Shown here piece after piece: positions 47,483 to 59,554 of a DNA stretch of 64,000 bases; the stretch's first letter is position 1, and every line of letters begins with the position of its first letter. The translations under genes and the position numbers were made by a program. The notes under the pieces are model-generated. The model worked only from the letters and a program-made list of their open reading frames with translations. It ran no database searches and had not been told where the DNA came from. The stretch comes from Eucommia ulmoides (taxonomy: Eukaryota; Streptophyta; Magnoliopsida; Garryales; Eucommiaceae): the NCBI GenBank assembly GCA_016647705.1, contig CM028326.1, positions 30,548,446-30,612,445 on the forward strand. The letters run 5' to 3'.

Positions 47483-47879
47483 TCAACCTCCATTTTGTCC
47501 TGTTCAAATTTTCATTATTATTTTTAGTTATATATTAGTATTTGATAGTGTAATTATGATGCCATTTAACTCGATGGTTGAAAAAATGGATATAGAACCG
47601 ATATTTTACAGTTTGAAAAAAATCTTATTTTTAAAGTATCAATTAAACGAAAAATTTAACCAAAAAAAATATTTTCAATATTTTATTTTCAATTTTTACA
47701 ATAGAAAAATAAAATGTATATTAGAAATTTAACTTTAAATAAAATTGAAAGAGTGTAGTAGTTATTTTTGATAATTCAACTTGGATAATAATATTTTGAT
47801 GATTCTATTTTCATTAAAATAGAAAAGAAGAAGGAATAAAATAGTTGATTTTGGAAATAGATAAAAAGGAATATTTGAG
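47483..47879. other. AT-rich spacer
   Basis: Nothing recognisable. It is over 75% A+T, with no open frame of note. Confidence 0.5.
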
Positions 47880-48400
47880 ATTAGGATGAAGTTTGCAGAG
47901 TAATGGTGTGGGGCAGGCGGGTCGGGTAGGGGGATTTTTCTGGGTCAATTCGAACATTTTTAAATTCGTGGCCTTGGAAATGGCGCGTGCGTATCTACGT
48001 CTCCAGAGAAGCGTGAAGGTCGATAAAGTTTACCCCACACGAAGTTAACATTCCAGACGTAAGAGTGCGGGCACGTGGCTGTCTTACAGCAGATGTGACC
48101 ACAAAGGGGAATTTATTATCTATTGCTCCAACATTCTTCCGTCCCCACATTTCCCCAATCCAAACTTGCCACGTAACAAATACCTAAGGCATCCCTATCC
48201 TTTACGATAGAAAACCCCCTCGATTTCACTCAAATAACCAAAATACCACTAACGGGTTGAATTTATGAATATGAAGTCCTCCATATCTACCCAAAAAAAA
48301 GAGAAAAGAATATGAGGTCTCCGCTTTCTTCTGCAGTTATTCAGCTAGTTTTCTGCATCTCTCTCTCATTCTTGAACCCGAAAAATTAGAGAGAATTTTA
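47880..48400 (+). promoter_or_regulatory. GC-richer promoter-like patch with a G-box and a short signal-like ORF
   Basis: Distinct from the surrounding AT-rich DNA. It has a G-box/ABRE word GCACGTGGC at 48071, CCACGTAAC at 48169, CT-rich runs (48359-48371), and a 25-codon ORF at 48312-48389 (MRSPLSSAVIQLVFCISLSF...) whose hydrophobic run would fit a signal peptide. No downstream exon was recognised. This could be a relic of a gene's 5' end or chance. Confidence 0.3.
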
Positions 48401-49560
48401 TTTTTATCCTTAAAATTAAAATAAACAACTATTTGTAAACTCATATTAAAAAAATACTATTTATATATTTATTATTTAAAATAAATCCAAATACATGTTC
48501 TCTTACTATATCAACAATAAATCAGTAACATAATAAATGGGGGATACAAATGTTACTGCCCAACAACAATGTTAACAGTAATATAATGAATGAGGAATGC
48601 AAATGATACTGTGCAATAATATCAATAATAACATATTAAATAAGGGATATAAATGTTACTGTACAACGAACAATTATTATATGCTAATTGAGTTTTTCTC
48701 TAAATTTAAATGATTATTTAGGTATAAGAATGAATTAATAATAAACTTTGGGCCTATTATAAAATATCCTTTTTCAACCCTGCTTTTTATATTTTTTTTT
48801 TCTAAACAAAAAGGAAAATTTTAGTGTTGCTAATTCAAAAATTTTAAATAAAAATTGAGTCCAAATTCAAACGTATTATAATATTTACTATCATAATAGA
48901 TAAATATAGCGTTCCCTTCTTTTCTTTTTTTTTTTTCCTTTTTTTTTTTGCTTTTTTTTTTTTTTAGAATTTCAAACTAAAAACTCATAAACAAAACTAT
49001 CGAAATTAATTATCTCTAAAATTTTATAGGGATAATTTGCAATTAGTCCTTGATAAAAGGTGCAATTTATTTTTTATCCTATTTAAAACATAAGTTTAGA
49101 ATTAGTCTCTTAAGCTGATTTTTTGTTCCATATTGGTCGCCCGCATGCTCACGTATTATATGTGGAGTATAAAGAGAGTTTGACGAGTGATTTCATATCA
49201 GAGTGAATATTAGTTAAAGTTAATAATTATAAATTAAACATGTACTTGTGTAACATTAATTACACATAACTATTTTGATGCATAAAAAATAAATTCATCT
49301 GTATTTCTAGGATTTAAGACCAAATCGTTAATAATAGTTATATACAAATACAATTATTCAAAAAAAAACTAAGAAAACAATGCATATATCGCGTTTTTAG
49401 GATGAAATCGGTTAATATCGTTGTATCTAACGAATATTTACGCACAAGTTAAATACACGTGATAGATTTGTTCACGCTGAAATAATGTTTCTGTTTAGTA
49501 CAATTGTTGGAATGCATGTGTGTATTGGGCCTTCTACCTTTCTTTAATGGACGAGATTAA
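48401..49560. repeat. AT-rich spacer with a short tandem repeat
   Basis: 48520-48690 holds about three copies of a 60-65 bp unit with the words CATAATAAATG.GGGATACAAATGTTACTG. The rest (including 48900-48965 poly-T) has no gene. TTGCAATTAGTCCTTGATAAA (49036) resembles a MITE end. Confidence 0.55.
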
Positions 49561-49587
49561 AACATAAGTTGCAATTAAGTATGAGTT

Positions 49588-49589
49588 TT

Positions 49590-49633
<44 letters not shown>
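49588..49633. repeat. Poly-T / poly-A tract
   Basis: About 34 T followed by about 12 A. It has no coding significance. Confidence 0.9.
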
Positions 49634-49634
<1 letters not shown>

Positions 49635-49680
49635 TTAAGGGTAAAATAAGGAACTTACCATCGAGACACCCAATTTTGTA

Positions 49681-49890
49681 TTCTCCATGCATTAGGGTGG
49701 CTTTGTGGACACTTAATAGAATAATTAAATATAAAAGCAAACTCAATTCTAAAATTATGTTACTTTCTTTTTTTCAAATTAGGAATTCTCCATGCATTAG
49801 GGTGGCTTTGTGGACACTTAATAGAATAATTAAATATAAAAGCAAACTCAATTCTAAAATTATGTTACTTTCTTTTTTTCAAATTAGGAA
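49681..49890. repeat. Perfect 105-bp tandem duplication
   Basis: 49681-49785 and 49786-49890 look base-for-base identical (TTCTCCATGCATTAGGGTGG ... AAATTAGGAA). Identity in neutral AT-rich DNA implies a very recent event, or a duplicated segment in the assembly. Confidence 0.92.
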
Positions 49891-51056
49891 TTTCACGTGC
49901 CTAAAAATACTATGTAGATTTTTAAATTGTAAGTTTAAAAAATTTTAAAAAATCAATTATAATTAAATTTAATCAAAGTAGAAGTATAAAATTTTTAAGC
50001 GGGAATATTCTCGCCAAATATTTCATGTTTTCGTTTAAATTGTTGAGTGGATTGAGTGGAGTGAAGAAGTTTGAAGACAATGAGTTAAGAAGTAACACAA
50101 ATTCAATCTCAACCATTTATTTTTTAAACTTAATTTAGGACAGTTAAAATGTTTTTCCATTCTAATTTATTAATATACGGGTCTGAATTTATCCTTTTAA
50201 TTCCAAAAAAAATAAGAATTTACTCTACATTAGGTATGCTGGAATTGAATGGAATGATAATAGGATTAAAATTAATATGGTAATGGAATAGAATGATCGT
50301 TACCATTCATTTGTTTAATGACAAAATGAATTACATGTGGTATTACAATGACATCAAAGGGTAAAATAATAATTTAATTAATTTTTCAAATGGTATAATA
50401 GTTAATTTAATTAAATTTCATTTCAATTCAAATATTTGGTTAGTATTTGATCGTGTTTTTTGATCGATGAATGATTAAAACCTAATCTCATGTAATTGGG
50501 ATTAATCAATACCACGTTTATCTTGGTATTGATTAATCTAATGTTTTGTGGGATTATGAAATTATTGATAATGAGAATGAGATTTAATCCTATATACTAA
50601 ATATAGGAATTGAATGACCAATCCTATCTCGAATCCCGTGTATCAAACGCAACGTTTGTGTAAACTAATAAGACATATCACACAAAGATAGAGATCATTA
50701 ACTTGTTCATTAAGACACATGACTTAAGTTAATAATTTTTTCTAGAGATCATGGTGTGAAATAATAACAGAACATGAGGGGTCGGATTAACATCTTCAAA
50801 ATTATACTACAATAAAATATTTTTGGGTAAATTTTTCAAAGTTTGTTGAATTCAATACGAAAACAAATTAAAGTACTGCCCATAAAACATGATTCATTTA
50901 CATAGATGTGGTGACATATACATGTTTTGTGTACATACATAAGAAAAATATTAATATAATGGAATAATAGCATAAATATTAATATAATGAAATAATAGCA
51001 AACTAGAAGAGGTTAGAAAAATAACTAAAACAAAATGATTCAAAATCTGAGTGCTA
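49891..51056. other. AT-rich spacer with a hairpin
   Basis: No gene. 50500-50514 (GATTAATCAATACCA) and 50524-50538 (TGGTATTGATTAATC) form a perfect 15-bp stem with a 9-base loop, inside a stretch (50230-50660) with MITE-like composition. Confidence 0.6.
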
Positions 51057-51591
51057 TGTTAGATAATATTATTACATTTTAATATAATAATATATATTAT
51101 TAATTAGTTAAATTAATTATTTTGAAGTTTTATAAGTTATGGAGTTAAAAGGTCTCCCACTATTTTAGTGGTTTAGTGCTCCATTATGATGTTATTTCAT
51201 GTTCTTGTAACTTTTAATTTTTTTAGTATTTTGTAATATTTTTCATTTATTTTGTGTATTTAATCTTGTGTGTTTTGGGAACCTATAAATAGGTCATCTT
51301 ACAAGTTTTGTAAATCATTCATATTTTTCATACATATATACTTTATATTGAGCAAAGAAATATGTTCTCTTGGTGAAGTTTTGGGTTCTACTAAAAATTA
51401 TTGTGAACCAAATGACTAAGTCGGACTATTGTATTCTAGAGGGTACAAACCAAAGATAAATTATGTTGCACCAGTCTTAAGGAATTGTCAACTACAAAGG
51501 GCTTGAATCTTCTTAAAGAAAACGAGATTTTCGTGCCTCTGTCTCATATTAGTTTGTATTTTTTCTCAATTTATTTGTATTTTCTCCAACA
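51057..51591 (+). repeat. 5' LTR of the 51057 Copia fossil
   Basis: 535 bp, TG...CA, placed just upstream of the gag start at 51610. The partner LTR is not in the window, so the start is a best guess. Confidence 0.65.
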
Positions 51592-51609
51592 ATTTTAAGG
51601 AGATTCAAC

Positions 51610-52600
51610 ATGGAGTCGATGATTAAGAAAGCAAATGAAAGTATCGCAGATCACAACAAGCATTTTCGCTTCAAGGGAGTTCATTTCAAGGGATGGAAAG
51701 GTAAGGTACTATTTTATCTAAGTCTTCTCAAAGTTGGTTATGTTCTTACCAAGGAGAATCTCATCAAAGTTTCTACTAACAACATAATCGATGAGGAAAA
51801 GTACACTCATCAGAAGAAGGTAAAAAAATATGAAAAAGAAGAGTATAACTGTCGTTTTTATCTCTTGAATTGTTATGTAGATCAATTGTTTTATTATTAT
51901 GCTATTACTTATAAAGCTGCAAAGAAAATTTGAAAAACGTTATAAAGCAAATATGATACCGAAGAAGTAGGTGCAAAGAAATATGTTGCAAATCGATTTT
52001 TTCGATGTCAAATGGTGGATAACAAGTTTGTTGTGGAACAATCTCAAGATTTTCAAATAATTGTAGAAGAAGTGAGATATGAAGGCATTAAGATTTGAGA
52101 TAATCTTATTATGGCCAGAATAATTGATAAATTTTCACCGTCATGGAGAAAGTTTTAAACATCTATGCGTTACAGGCAGAAAGAGACTTCGCTAGAGACG
52201 TTAATCACAAAAATTCGTGTATAAGAGGAAACTTGAGGTTAAGATGGTCTTATAACACATGAAGGCAACGATGATTCTATCACAAAGGTAAATCTTATTT
52301 CTTCAATAATAACTTGCCAAAAAATTATCTTCTTAGAAATAGTCATTTGAAGCCAAAAAAGAAACATATGAAATATTTTACTAAACCTCATAACAAGAGT
52401 AACATGAACTTGAACCAAATACCCAATTCACAAAATCAATTTGGTGGTTGTTTTGTCTATGGTAAAAGTGGGCATATTGCTCGAGTTTTCAAATTTCAAA
52501 AACGTCAGTCTATTCCACAGGCTAACGTTATCGATGAGCCATTTGTGACAATGATTACAGGTATCAATATGGTTCAATTTGTAGAAGGGTGGTAGGCAGA
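51610..52600 (+). pseudogene. Copia gag remnant with zinc knuckle
   Basis: FKGVHFKGWKGKVLFYLSLL and TYKAAKKI(W) match Copia gag. Near 52445 GCFVYGKSGHIARV is a CCHC knuckle with changes. Broken fossil. Confidence 0.85.
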
Positions 52601-53637
52601 CTTTGGTGCTAAGAGACATGTTTACTACGATAAAAATTTGTTCAAAAACTATAATCCATTTGAGGAAGAAAAAACAATAATGCTTGGTGATTCTAGTAAA
52701 ACTAAGATACTTGGGAGTGGTAAAGTTGATCTTAAATTTACTTCTGGACATATGCTTACCTTAAAAGATGTTTTATATACTTTGTCCAAGAAGAAAACTT
52801 TAATGTCAAGTTTCTTACTCAATAAAACTGGCTTCAAACAGTCTATGGAGTCTGGTTAATATGTTATCACAAAAAATGAGATATTTGTGGGTAAATGATA
52901 TGTTTGTAATGGTATGTTTAAACTGAACATTGAGAATAATAAAATTTCAGTAAATTTTGTTTATATGTTGTCTTCTATGAATTTTTGGCATGCACAACTA
53001 TGTCATATCAATAGTAGATATATGGGAATTATGAGTAGCTTAGGATCATTGTCAAGACTGACGAAAAAATTTAAAAAATGTGAAGTGTGTAGTCAAACAA
53101 AAATTATAAAGGTCTCATAAAATGTAGAAAGAAATACTGAATTGTTAGAGTTAATTCACACTAATTTTTGTGAATTTGAATGAATTTTAACTTGTGGAGG
53201 AAATCGATATTTTATCACTTTTATTGATGATTTTTCATGATTTTCTTATGTTTATTTGTTAAAAAATAAAAGTGATACTTTTAAAAAATTTAAAGATTTT
53301 CTTCACGAAATTGAAAATCAATTCGGTAGAAAAATAAAGAGAATTAGTAATGATAGAGGCCGAGAATATGTGAACAATGATTACTCACTTTTTACTTAGT
53401 CTTTGGGAATAATTCATGAGACTACTCTGCCATATTCAGCTGCATCAAAAGGGTGCGGAAAGGAAAAATCAAACTTCAATTGATTTAACAAATGCTATGC
53501 TAATTGATTTTGGTGCTTCCCGAAATATTTGGGGTGAAGCACTTTTAACTACATGTCAACATAAAAAAAACTAAAATTACTCCTTTTGAGTTGTGGAAGG
53601 GGCATAAACCAAACTTGGGATATTTTAGGCCGTGTTT
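52600..53637 (+). pseudogene. Copia protease and integrase remnant (left part)
   Basis: [20 protein letters not shown]-like residues near 52680-52740, MNFWHAQLCHINSRYMGIMS, KKCEVCSQTKI and FITFIDDFS(x)FSYVYLLKN near 53210 give the order protease, GAG-pre-integrase, integrase. Broken fossil. Confidence 0.85.
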
Positions 53638-54520
53638 GGTAGCCGTTTACATCCCAAAAAATATCATCCCATTCTCATATTTTTGGGATTTCTGTTTGGA
53701 CACAGAGTTTGGCAAATCTGTTTCCGTTCCCATCCTAAAATTAAGAATCATTCCTATTTTTTCTTAAGAAATGAGAAACAAAAAAAAAAAGTTGTTTCTA
53801 CCTAGTCTCATCCAAAAAAAAAAAGGATGCGCTCGGTATTTTAGAAATTTTTAATGAGATCTAGGTTTCAATTTCTGTAAGCCTCTATTTTTTTTTCAAC
53901 CTGTTCTTCGTGTTAGCTGAGATCTGGACCTGCTACTCCTCCTCCTCCTCGTCCATCATTCTCCTCGTCGTTGTCCGTCCTACTCCTCATCGTCGTCGTC
54001 GTTGTCGATTTTTTTATTCGTCGTGTTTGTCGTCGATTTCTTTTTTCGACCTTAAATCAAAATCGATTTTGATTTCGTTAATTTCAATTTCAGCCCTAAA
54101 TCGAAATCGATTTCCTCGATTTCCTTGTTCGACCCTAAATTGAAATCGATTTCGATTTCGTCACTTTCGATTTAGGGTATTTCGATTTTGTCGATTTCGA
54201 TTCAGATTGGGGTCTCGATTTCAATTTCGATTAGGGTTTTGATTTTGATTTTGATTGGGGTTTAGGATTTTGATTTTGATTGGGGTTTAGGTTCAATTGC
54301 TTGATAATTTCTTAATTGTGGTTTAGAGTTTGTTCTTGATTTCTAGAACCAAAATAGATACTGTCGTTACTAAATGTGATTTTGTTACCAGATCAAAATC
54401 AAATTATATCATTATCAAATGCGATTTTGCTCCCAAGAAGGAAATAAAATTCTCATCCTATCCTATCCCATTCCCGTCCCACTGGATGGGATGGACACGA
54501 AACGGTTACCAAACGGGCCC
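53638..54520. mobile_element. PIF/Harbinger-like non-autonomous DNA transposon
   Basis: 883 bp with ends GGCCGTGTTTGGTAGCCGTTT and, reversed, GGGCCCGTTTGGTAACCGTTT (about 19 of 21 bases in common). It is flanked by TTA target duplications (53635-53637, 54521-54523), and removing it joins the Copia sequence cleanly (GYF|KVW). A 3-bp TTA duplication with GGGCC..GTTTGG ends is the PIF/Harbinger signature. The body holds a CT/TCG-rich stretch and a long run of ATTTCGATTT / GATTTTGATT variants (54045-54300) and no transposase. Confidence 0.88.
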
Positions 54521-55761
54521 TTAAAGTTTGGAGTTGTTTAGCCTTTGTTAGGTTAACAGACCTTAAAAGAATTAAATTAGGTGCTAGAGCTACCACTTGT
54601 ACTTTTCTTGGATATGCGATAATAGTACAATTTATAGATTTTTTGATATTGAAAATAATATTTTCATTGAATCTAGTGATGCTATTTTTCATAAAGAAAA
54701 ATTTCTTTTTAAATCGAAAGATAGTAGGGGGTAAAGTAATTGAGAAAAATATTTTATCTAATTTTAGTTTTTCTACTCCTATTTTACAAAACAAAAATAA
54801 TTTTGAAATTGAGTTAAGAAGGAGTAAAAGAGCTATAGTTTATAAGGTTTTGGACCTGATTTTTATGTTTTTAATACTGAGAATAATTTAATTACTTTTC
54901 AAAAAACTTTGTCATCACCAGACGCAATTTTTTGGAAAGAGATTGTAAATGATAAGATTGAGTTGCTAATTTCTAACGAGTATTGAAATTTAATTGATTT
55001 ACCACTGGGTTTTAAAACTATAGGTTGTAAATGGGTTCTCAAGAAAAAAAATTAAACCTGATGGTTCCATAGATAAGCTTAGAGTTAAACATGTTGCTAA
55101 AGACTTTAGGCAAAAAAAAAAAAAATATTTGGATTTCTTCAATACTTTTCTCAAGTTACCAGAGTTACATCCATTAGATTGTTAATTGTTATTACCACAA
55201 TTTTCATTTATCAAATGGATGTAAAAACTGTATTTTTAAATGGAAATCTAGATGAAGAAATTTATATGAATTAACCCGAAGGTTTTATTGAGCCCGAACA
55301 AGAAAACAAAGTGTGTAAATTGAATAAATCCCTGTATGGTTTAAAACAAACTTCTAAATAATGGCATGCAAAATTTAATTCCTGGATGATCGAAAATGAT
55401 TTTAAGTCTAATGAGTGTGATAAGTGCATCTATTATAAATCTTGAAATAATTCACATGTTTTTGCTAGTCTCTATGTAGATGATCTTTTAATATTTGACT
55501 CCAATTTAGATATAATAGTTGAAACAAAAAATATGCTTAGTAGTCATTTTGATATGAAAGATCTTGGTGAGGCTAATTTTATTTTGGGAATAAAAATTAC
55601 AAAAACATGTGATAGTATTTTTCTTGATCAGTCGTATTACATTGAGAAAATTTTGAAAAAATATAATTTTTATAATTGCAAGCACGTTGCTACTCCTTTC
55701 GATTCTAGCATACATTTATTTCCTGTTGAAAATGATTTTGATTAATTAATCAAAAGGAATA
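54521..55761 (+). pseudogene. Copia integrase end, RT and RNase H remnant
   Basis: VRLTDLKRIKLGARATTCTF, GCKWVLKKKN, SLYVDDLLIF (YVDD at about 55475) and SSHFDMKDLGEANFILGIKI are Copia pol blocks. Broken fossil, overrun at 55762. Confidence 0.88.
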
Positions 55762-56219
55762 TGTAAGACCCTAATTTTCGTGCATTCATATTCATTAGCC
55801 GCATTTTAGAACATTTAGAAAATAACGGGGTGGAATGCGAGATTTCTAATTTAAATTAAAATTTTTAGGGGTGGATTTATAATTTTGAGAACATTTAATT
55901 TTGAATTGAGCTTAAATGATACCTTAAAGAAATTTAGGGGAGACTAATGTAATTTGAAAAAATTAATATATATAAATATATATACATAAACTCCTATAAA
56001 CTAACTAAAAAAAAAAGAAAAGAAGACTAACGTGGCAAGAAAAGGATCGAAATCAAACCACTTATTTCACGCATATAAATACCATCACATATGCATACAC
56101 CTTCTAGAATCGAAAAGAAAGAAAACAAAAAACAAAGAAACGGATGAGGAGAAAGATCGGGTGCAACGTCGACGGTGAGGTGCAGGGCGATCGACGGTGG
56201 GTTGTTTTGTTCAGGGGTC

Positions 56220-56800
56220 AGGTGGAGAAGTGTGTATGTGTGTGACGGAGTGGTGCGTGGGTTCAGGGAGTTCATTCGGCCTAGCGGTCGGTTGATCGTG
56301 TTGTCGTCGACGGTATTACGGTTTATCGGCGATCTGCAGTTGTTCGTTCGGTGGTTCTTCGAGGTGATTGTGTGTGTGTGTTCCGACGTGAGTACGGTGT
56401 GTGTATGTGTGTTCTGTGCTGTTCAATCTCCGTCGAGCGTGTGTGTGTGTAGCCGCTGTTGTGTGTGTGTGATCGGTAAAAGGTGATCGCCGGTGTGGCG
56501 TTGTTGTTCGTCGTTAACGTTTGGTGAGTGTGTGGGTGTTGTTCGTTTGTTCAACCGTTGGTGGGTGTGTGAGATGTGTAGGCGTTGGAGGTGTGGTTGT
56601 TCGGTCAGACGTGTGTATGTATGCCAGACGTGGTGTGTGTGTAGGCCGGCGGTACGTGTGTGGTTGTTGCTGTCCGTTAGTGGAGGTTATTGTGCCAACA
56701 ATGTGTGTGTGTGTTCCGATTGACAGTGTAAGGTGTGTGTGTAGTTGGTTGTTCAGAGCCAGCAATGTGGGCAGTGATCGCCGATAGTGAAAGTGTGTAA
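56220..56800. repeat. GT-rich low-complexity block in the LTR
   Basis: Many (GT)3-6 runs with CG-containing spacers. The cysteine/valine-rich reading frames here (both strands) are composition artefacts. Confidence 0.85.
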
Positions 56801-56816
56801 GTGTATGTGTATCGGC

Positions 56817-58306
56817 TAATTTTTTTCCAATCTTCTTGGGATATTGTGGGTAAAGATATTTGGGAAGCTGCTAATTGTTTTCTTAAAGGAAATTATCTTC
56901 TTACTGCTCTCTCTAGTACCTTACTAGTACTTATTCCGAAGAAGTCTCAATCTTCTTCTCTAAAAGATTTTCATCCGATCAATTTATGTAATATTTGTTA
57001 TAAAATCTTTTCTAAGGCGTTAGCAACCAGGCTTGCGTCTCTTTTACCCAAGTTGATTTTTGTTCAACAGTATGGTTTTGTTAAAGGTAGGTCCATAGCC
57101 GAAACTATTGGGCTAGCCCAAGAGCTTGTCAAAGATTTGGGCAAGGATATTCGGGGGCGTAATGTTATACTCAAACTCGATATGGCTAAAGCATATGATC
57201 GAATCAAGTGGAATTTTTTAATTGAGGTGCTTAATCGATATAGTTTCAGCTCGGAATTTATTACTTCTACTTCTAGCTATTTTGACTTGACTTATTTCTC
57301 AGTGGTGTTTCAAGGGGTTTATAAGGGTTGGTTTCCTACTTCTAGAGGATTGCGTCAAGGCGACCCTATTTCTCCTTTACTATTTATCTTGGCTCAAGAG
57401 GTTCTTAGTCGAAATATCTATCGTTCCATGATAAATGGCCGAGTTCAACATTTTGTAACTAAAAGACGTTGTCCTATGGTGTCTCATTTGATGTTTGCAG
57501 ATGATACGCTCATTTTTTGTAACGGAAGTTCTCGCAGTATTAGAAATTTAATGCAGGTGCTTGAAGAGTATCAATTAGCCTCTGGTCAACTTGTGAGTGC
57601 TCCGAAAAGTAATTTCTATTTGCATCATAACTGTCCTAATGCGCGTCGCTTGGCTATTGGCCTTTCCACAGGTTTTAGTCAAGGTGGTTTTCCTTGTACT
57701 TACCTTGGAGTGCCCCTTACCTATGGTCATCTTAAAGCGAGTCACTTTGCTGGTCTTATGGAGAAAGAGTCTAAGAAAGTTGATGGGTGGAAGGCTAAAC
57801 TTCTTTCTAATGGAGGTAACCGTGTTCTTCTAAATCATGTTTTATCTTCCTTCATTCTTCATCTTTTGGCATCCACTTGTGTTTATAATAGCATTTTTGA
57901 GGATATGGAATCCCTGTTTGCGAATTTTTTTTGGGGCTACTCGGATTCAGGTAAGAAAAGGCACTGGGTGGCTTGGCATAAAATCTGTCAAGATACCTCT
58001 TCCGGCGGTCTTGGTCTTCACAAACTAAAAGATATGAAGCTGACTTTTTCTCTTAAATGGATTTGGTCTCTGTTGAAAGGGAAGTCTCTCTGGTGTGATT
58101 TTATGCTCTCCAAATACACTAATCATCTTCCGTTATCTATGTGGCAAGATCATATTGGGAGTTCTAAAATTTGGAAAGATATATTATCGGCGAAAAATAC
58201 TTTTATGAATTTATCGAGATGGAAAGTTGGAAATGGAGAGCTAACTAGTTTTTGGCATGATGATTGGGGCCTTGGTATCCTTGCTAATGATCTTCATTTT
58301 ACCAAC
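56817..58306 (+). CDS. L1-type LINE reverse transcriptase, N-terminally truncated
   Basis: About 496 codons open from the truncation point to a stop at 58307-58309. RT motifs in order are TLLVLIPKKSQSSSLKDFHP (start of RT), NVILKLDMAKAYDRIKWNFL (first catalytic Asp), GLRQGDPISPLLFILAQEVL, HLMFADDTLIFCNG (FADD catalytic pair), LVSAPKSNFYLH and CTYLGVPLTYG. All catalytic signatures are present. The upstream half of a full ORF2 (endonuclease) is missing because of the 5' truncation. The stop at 58307 separates it from the next block, which follows in the same frame, so this one point looks like the main late lesion. Not a host gene. Confidence 0.9.
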
Positions 58307-58309
58307 TAG

Positions 58310-58750
58310 TTGTCTTCTATCAAAATTTGCTTACAGGACAAGGAATGGATCTCCCCAAATCTGGAAGATGATGCTCAGGACTTCTTGGAGGGCTCTCTCC
58401 TAGTATTGTCATCGGAATCTGATTCTCTCATTTGGCATCCTAGCGATAATGGAGTATTCTCCATTAAATCTGCTTGGAGGGCTATTAGCAGTGAGGTAAT
58501 TCCGAATGCTCTTTATTCTAATCTTTGGAGTATGCGGTTTCCTTTGAAGATTAAGATTTTCATGTGGCTGCTTTTAAAGAATAAACTTGCAGTCGATGAT
58601 ATCATCTAGAAAATGGGAGTGTTTTTGGTTTTGGGTTGTCGATGCTGCTTCTTTCATTCTACTGAAAATATCCAACGTCTTTTTCTAGATAGTGAGGTTG
58701 CTTCTAAGGTTTGACGGTATTTTAGCTCATTTTTTAATATTCATTTTATT
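58310..58750 (+). pseudogene. L1-type LINE zinc-binding RVT (zf-RVT) region
   Basis: DSLIWHPSDNGVFSIKSAWR, YSNLWSMRFPLKIKIFMWLL and KNKLAVDDII are the zf-RVT region typical of plant LINE ORF2. Stops after DDII and near 58712 interrupt it. The conserved cysteines (CRCC...H) lie around 58640-58665. Confidence 0.85.
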
Positions 58751-58828
58751 CCTCAACCTTCAATACATCGTGTTAAGTTATGGTGGAGTAGATTAAAAGG
58801 GAGTTCTCAGTTTCATAAATTAGGGGCT

Positions 58829-59554
58829 TTGATCCCATCGCTGATTTGTTGGGAGATTTGGTTAAATAGGAATCGTGCTCTCTATGATGATATTTCCATG
58901 TCTGATAAATTAGTTATTTTCAAAGTTAGAAACTGGGTTAAAGCGTTGAGTCCTTTGACTAAATCTAAGTCAGCTTTATCCTCTTTTGGGATTCAGTTTC
59001 TGGTTCTGTTGGGTTGTCCAATTAAGCAGGTTATTCGTCGTCGGTCGCTGATTTGTTGCTGGGCCCGTCTGCCCGAGGGGTGTTTCAAACTTAATGTGGA
59101 CGGTGCTTTGAAGAGAGAGACCATAACGTCTTCTTGTGGTGGTGTTGTTCGAGATAGTAATGGAGTTGTTAGTTGGGCTTTCTTCTCTCCCCTTACTGTT
59201 AGTTCAAGTTTCCTAGCTGAATTCCACTGGTTGTTCTTGGGGATTCAGGAAGCTTTACGTTTAGGCCAACTTCCTCTGTTGGTGGAAAGTGACTCGCTAG
59301 CTTTGGTTCATTCAATCAAGAAGGATAGCCCAGTCTGGTCAATTGCTTATCTTTGGAACACAGTTCGATTTTGAATTCTATCATTTGACATTCAGATTTC
59401 TCATGTTTATCGAGAATGTAATTTTGTTGCTGATAGTCTTGTTAACATTGTTTCGTCTAGCCCTTTGTTATTTCCTTTAGGTAGTCCCTTACCTCGCGAT
59501 GTAATCTCTTATGTTCGTGAGGATCAAGAGGGTCTTCTCCATCTAAGGTTGTAA
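58829..59554 (+). pseudogene. L1-type LINE RNase H domain (RVT_3)
   Basis: GCFKLNVDGALKRE (first Asp), GGVVRDSNGVVSWAF, LAEFHWLFLGIQEAL (Glu), LLVESDSLALVHSI (Asp) and HVYRECNFVADSLVN (final Asp region) show a complete-looking RNase H active site. A stop at 59372 splits off the last part. Plant L1 elements often carry this acquired domain. Confidence 0.88.

Larger units (their letters stand above)
51057..55761 (+). mobile_element. Ty1/Copia fossil, cut short by the Del/Tekay insertion
   Basis: The 5' LTR is 51057-51591 (TGTTAGATAATATT ... TCTCCAACA) with a TATA-like CCTATAAATAGG near 51281. Then come gag, protease, integrase, RT and part of RNase H in Copia order. The chromovirus at 55762 interrupts it, so its right end lies beyond the window. 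It is broken in many places and carries a PIF/Harbinger-like element in integrase. I found no standard TGGTATCAGAGC-type primer site after the LTR. The sequence there is ATTTTAAGGAGATTC. Confidence 0.9.

Noticed and set aside
56175-56787. Cysteine-rich frames, toxin-like at first sight
   Set aside because: They come from (GT)n-rich LTR DNA, with no conserved cysteine spacing and both strands equally open.
56817-58306. A host gene of about 500 residues
   Set aside because: Clear LINE RT motifs, A-rich tail and 16-bp target duplication show it is a LINE.
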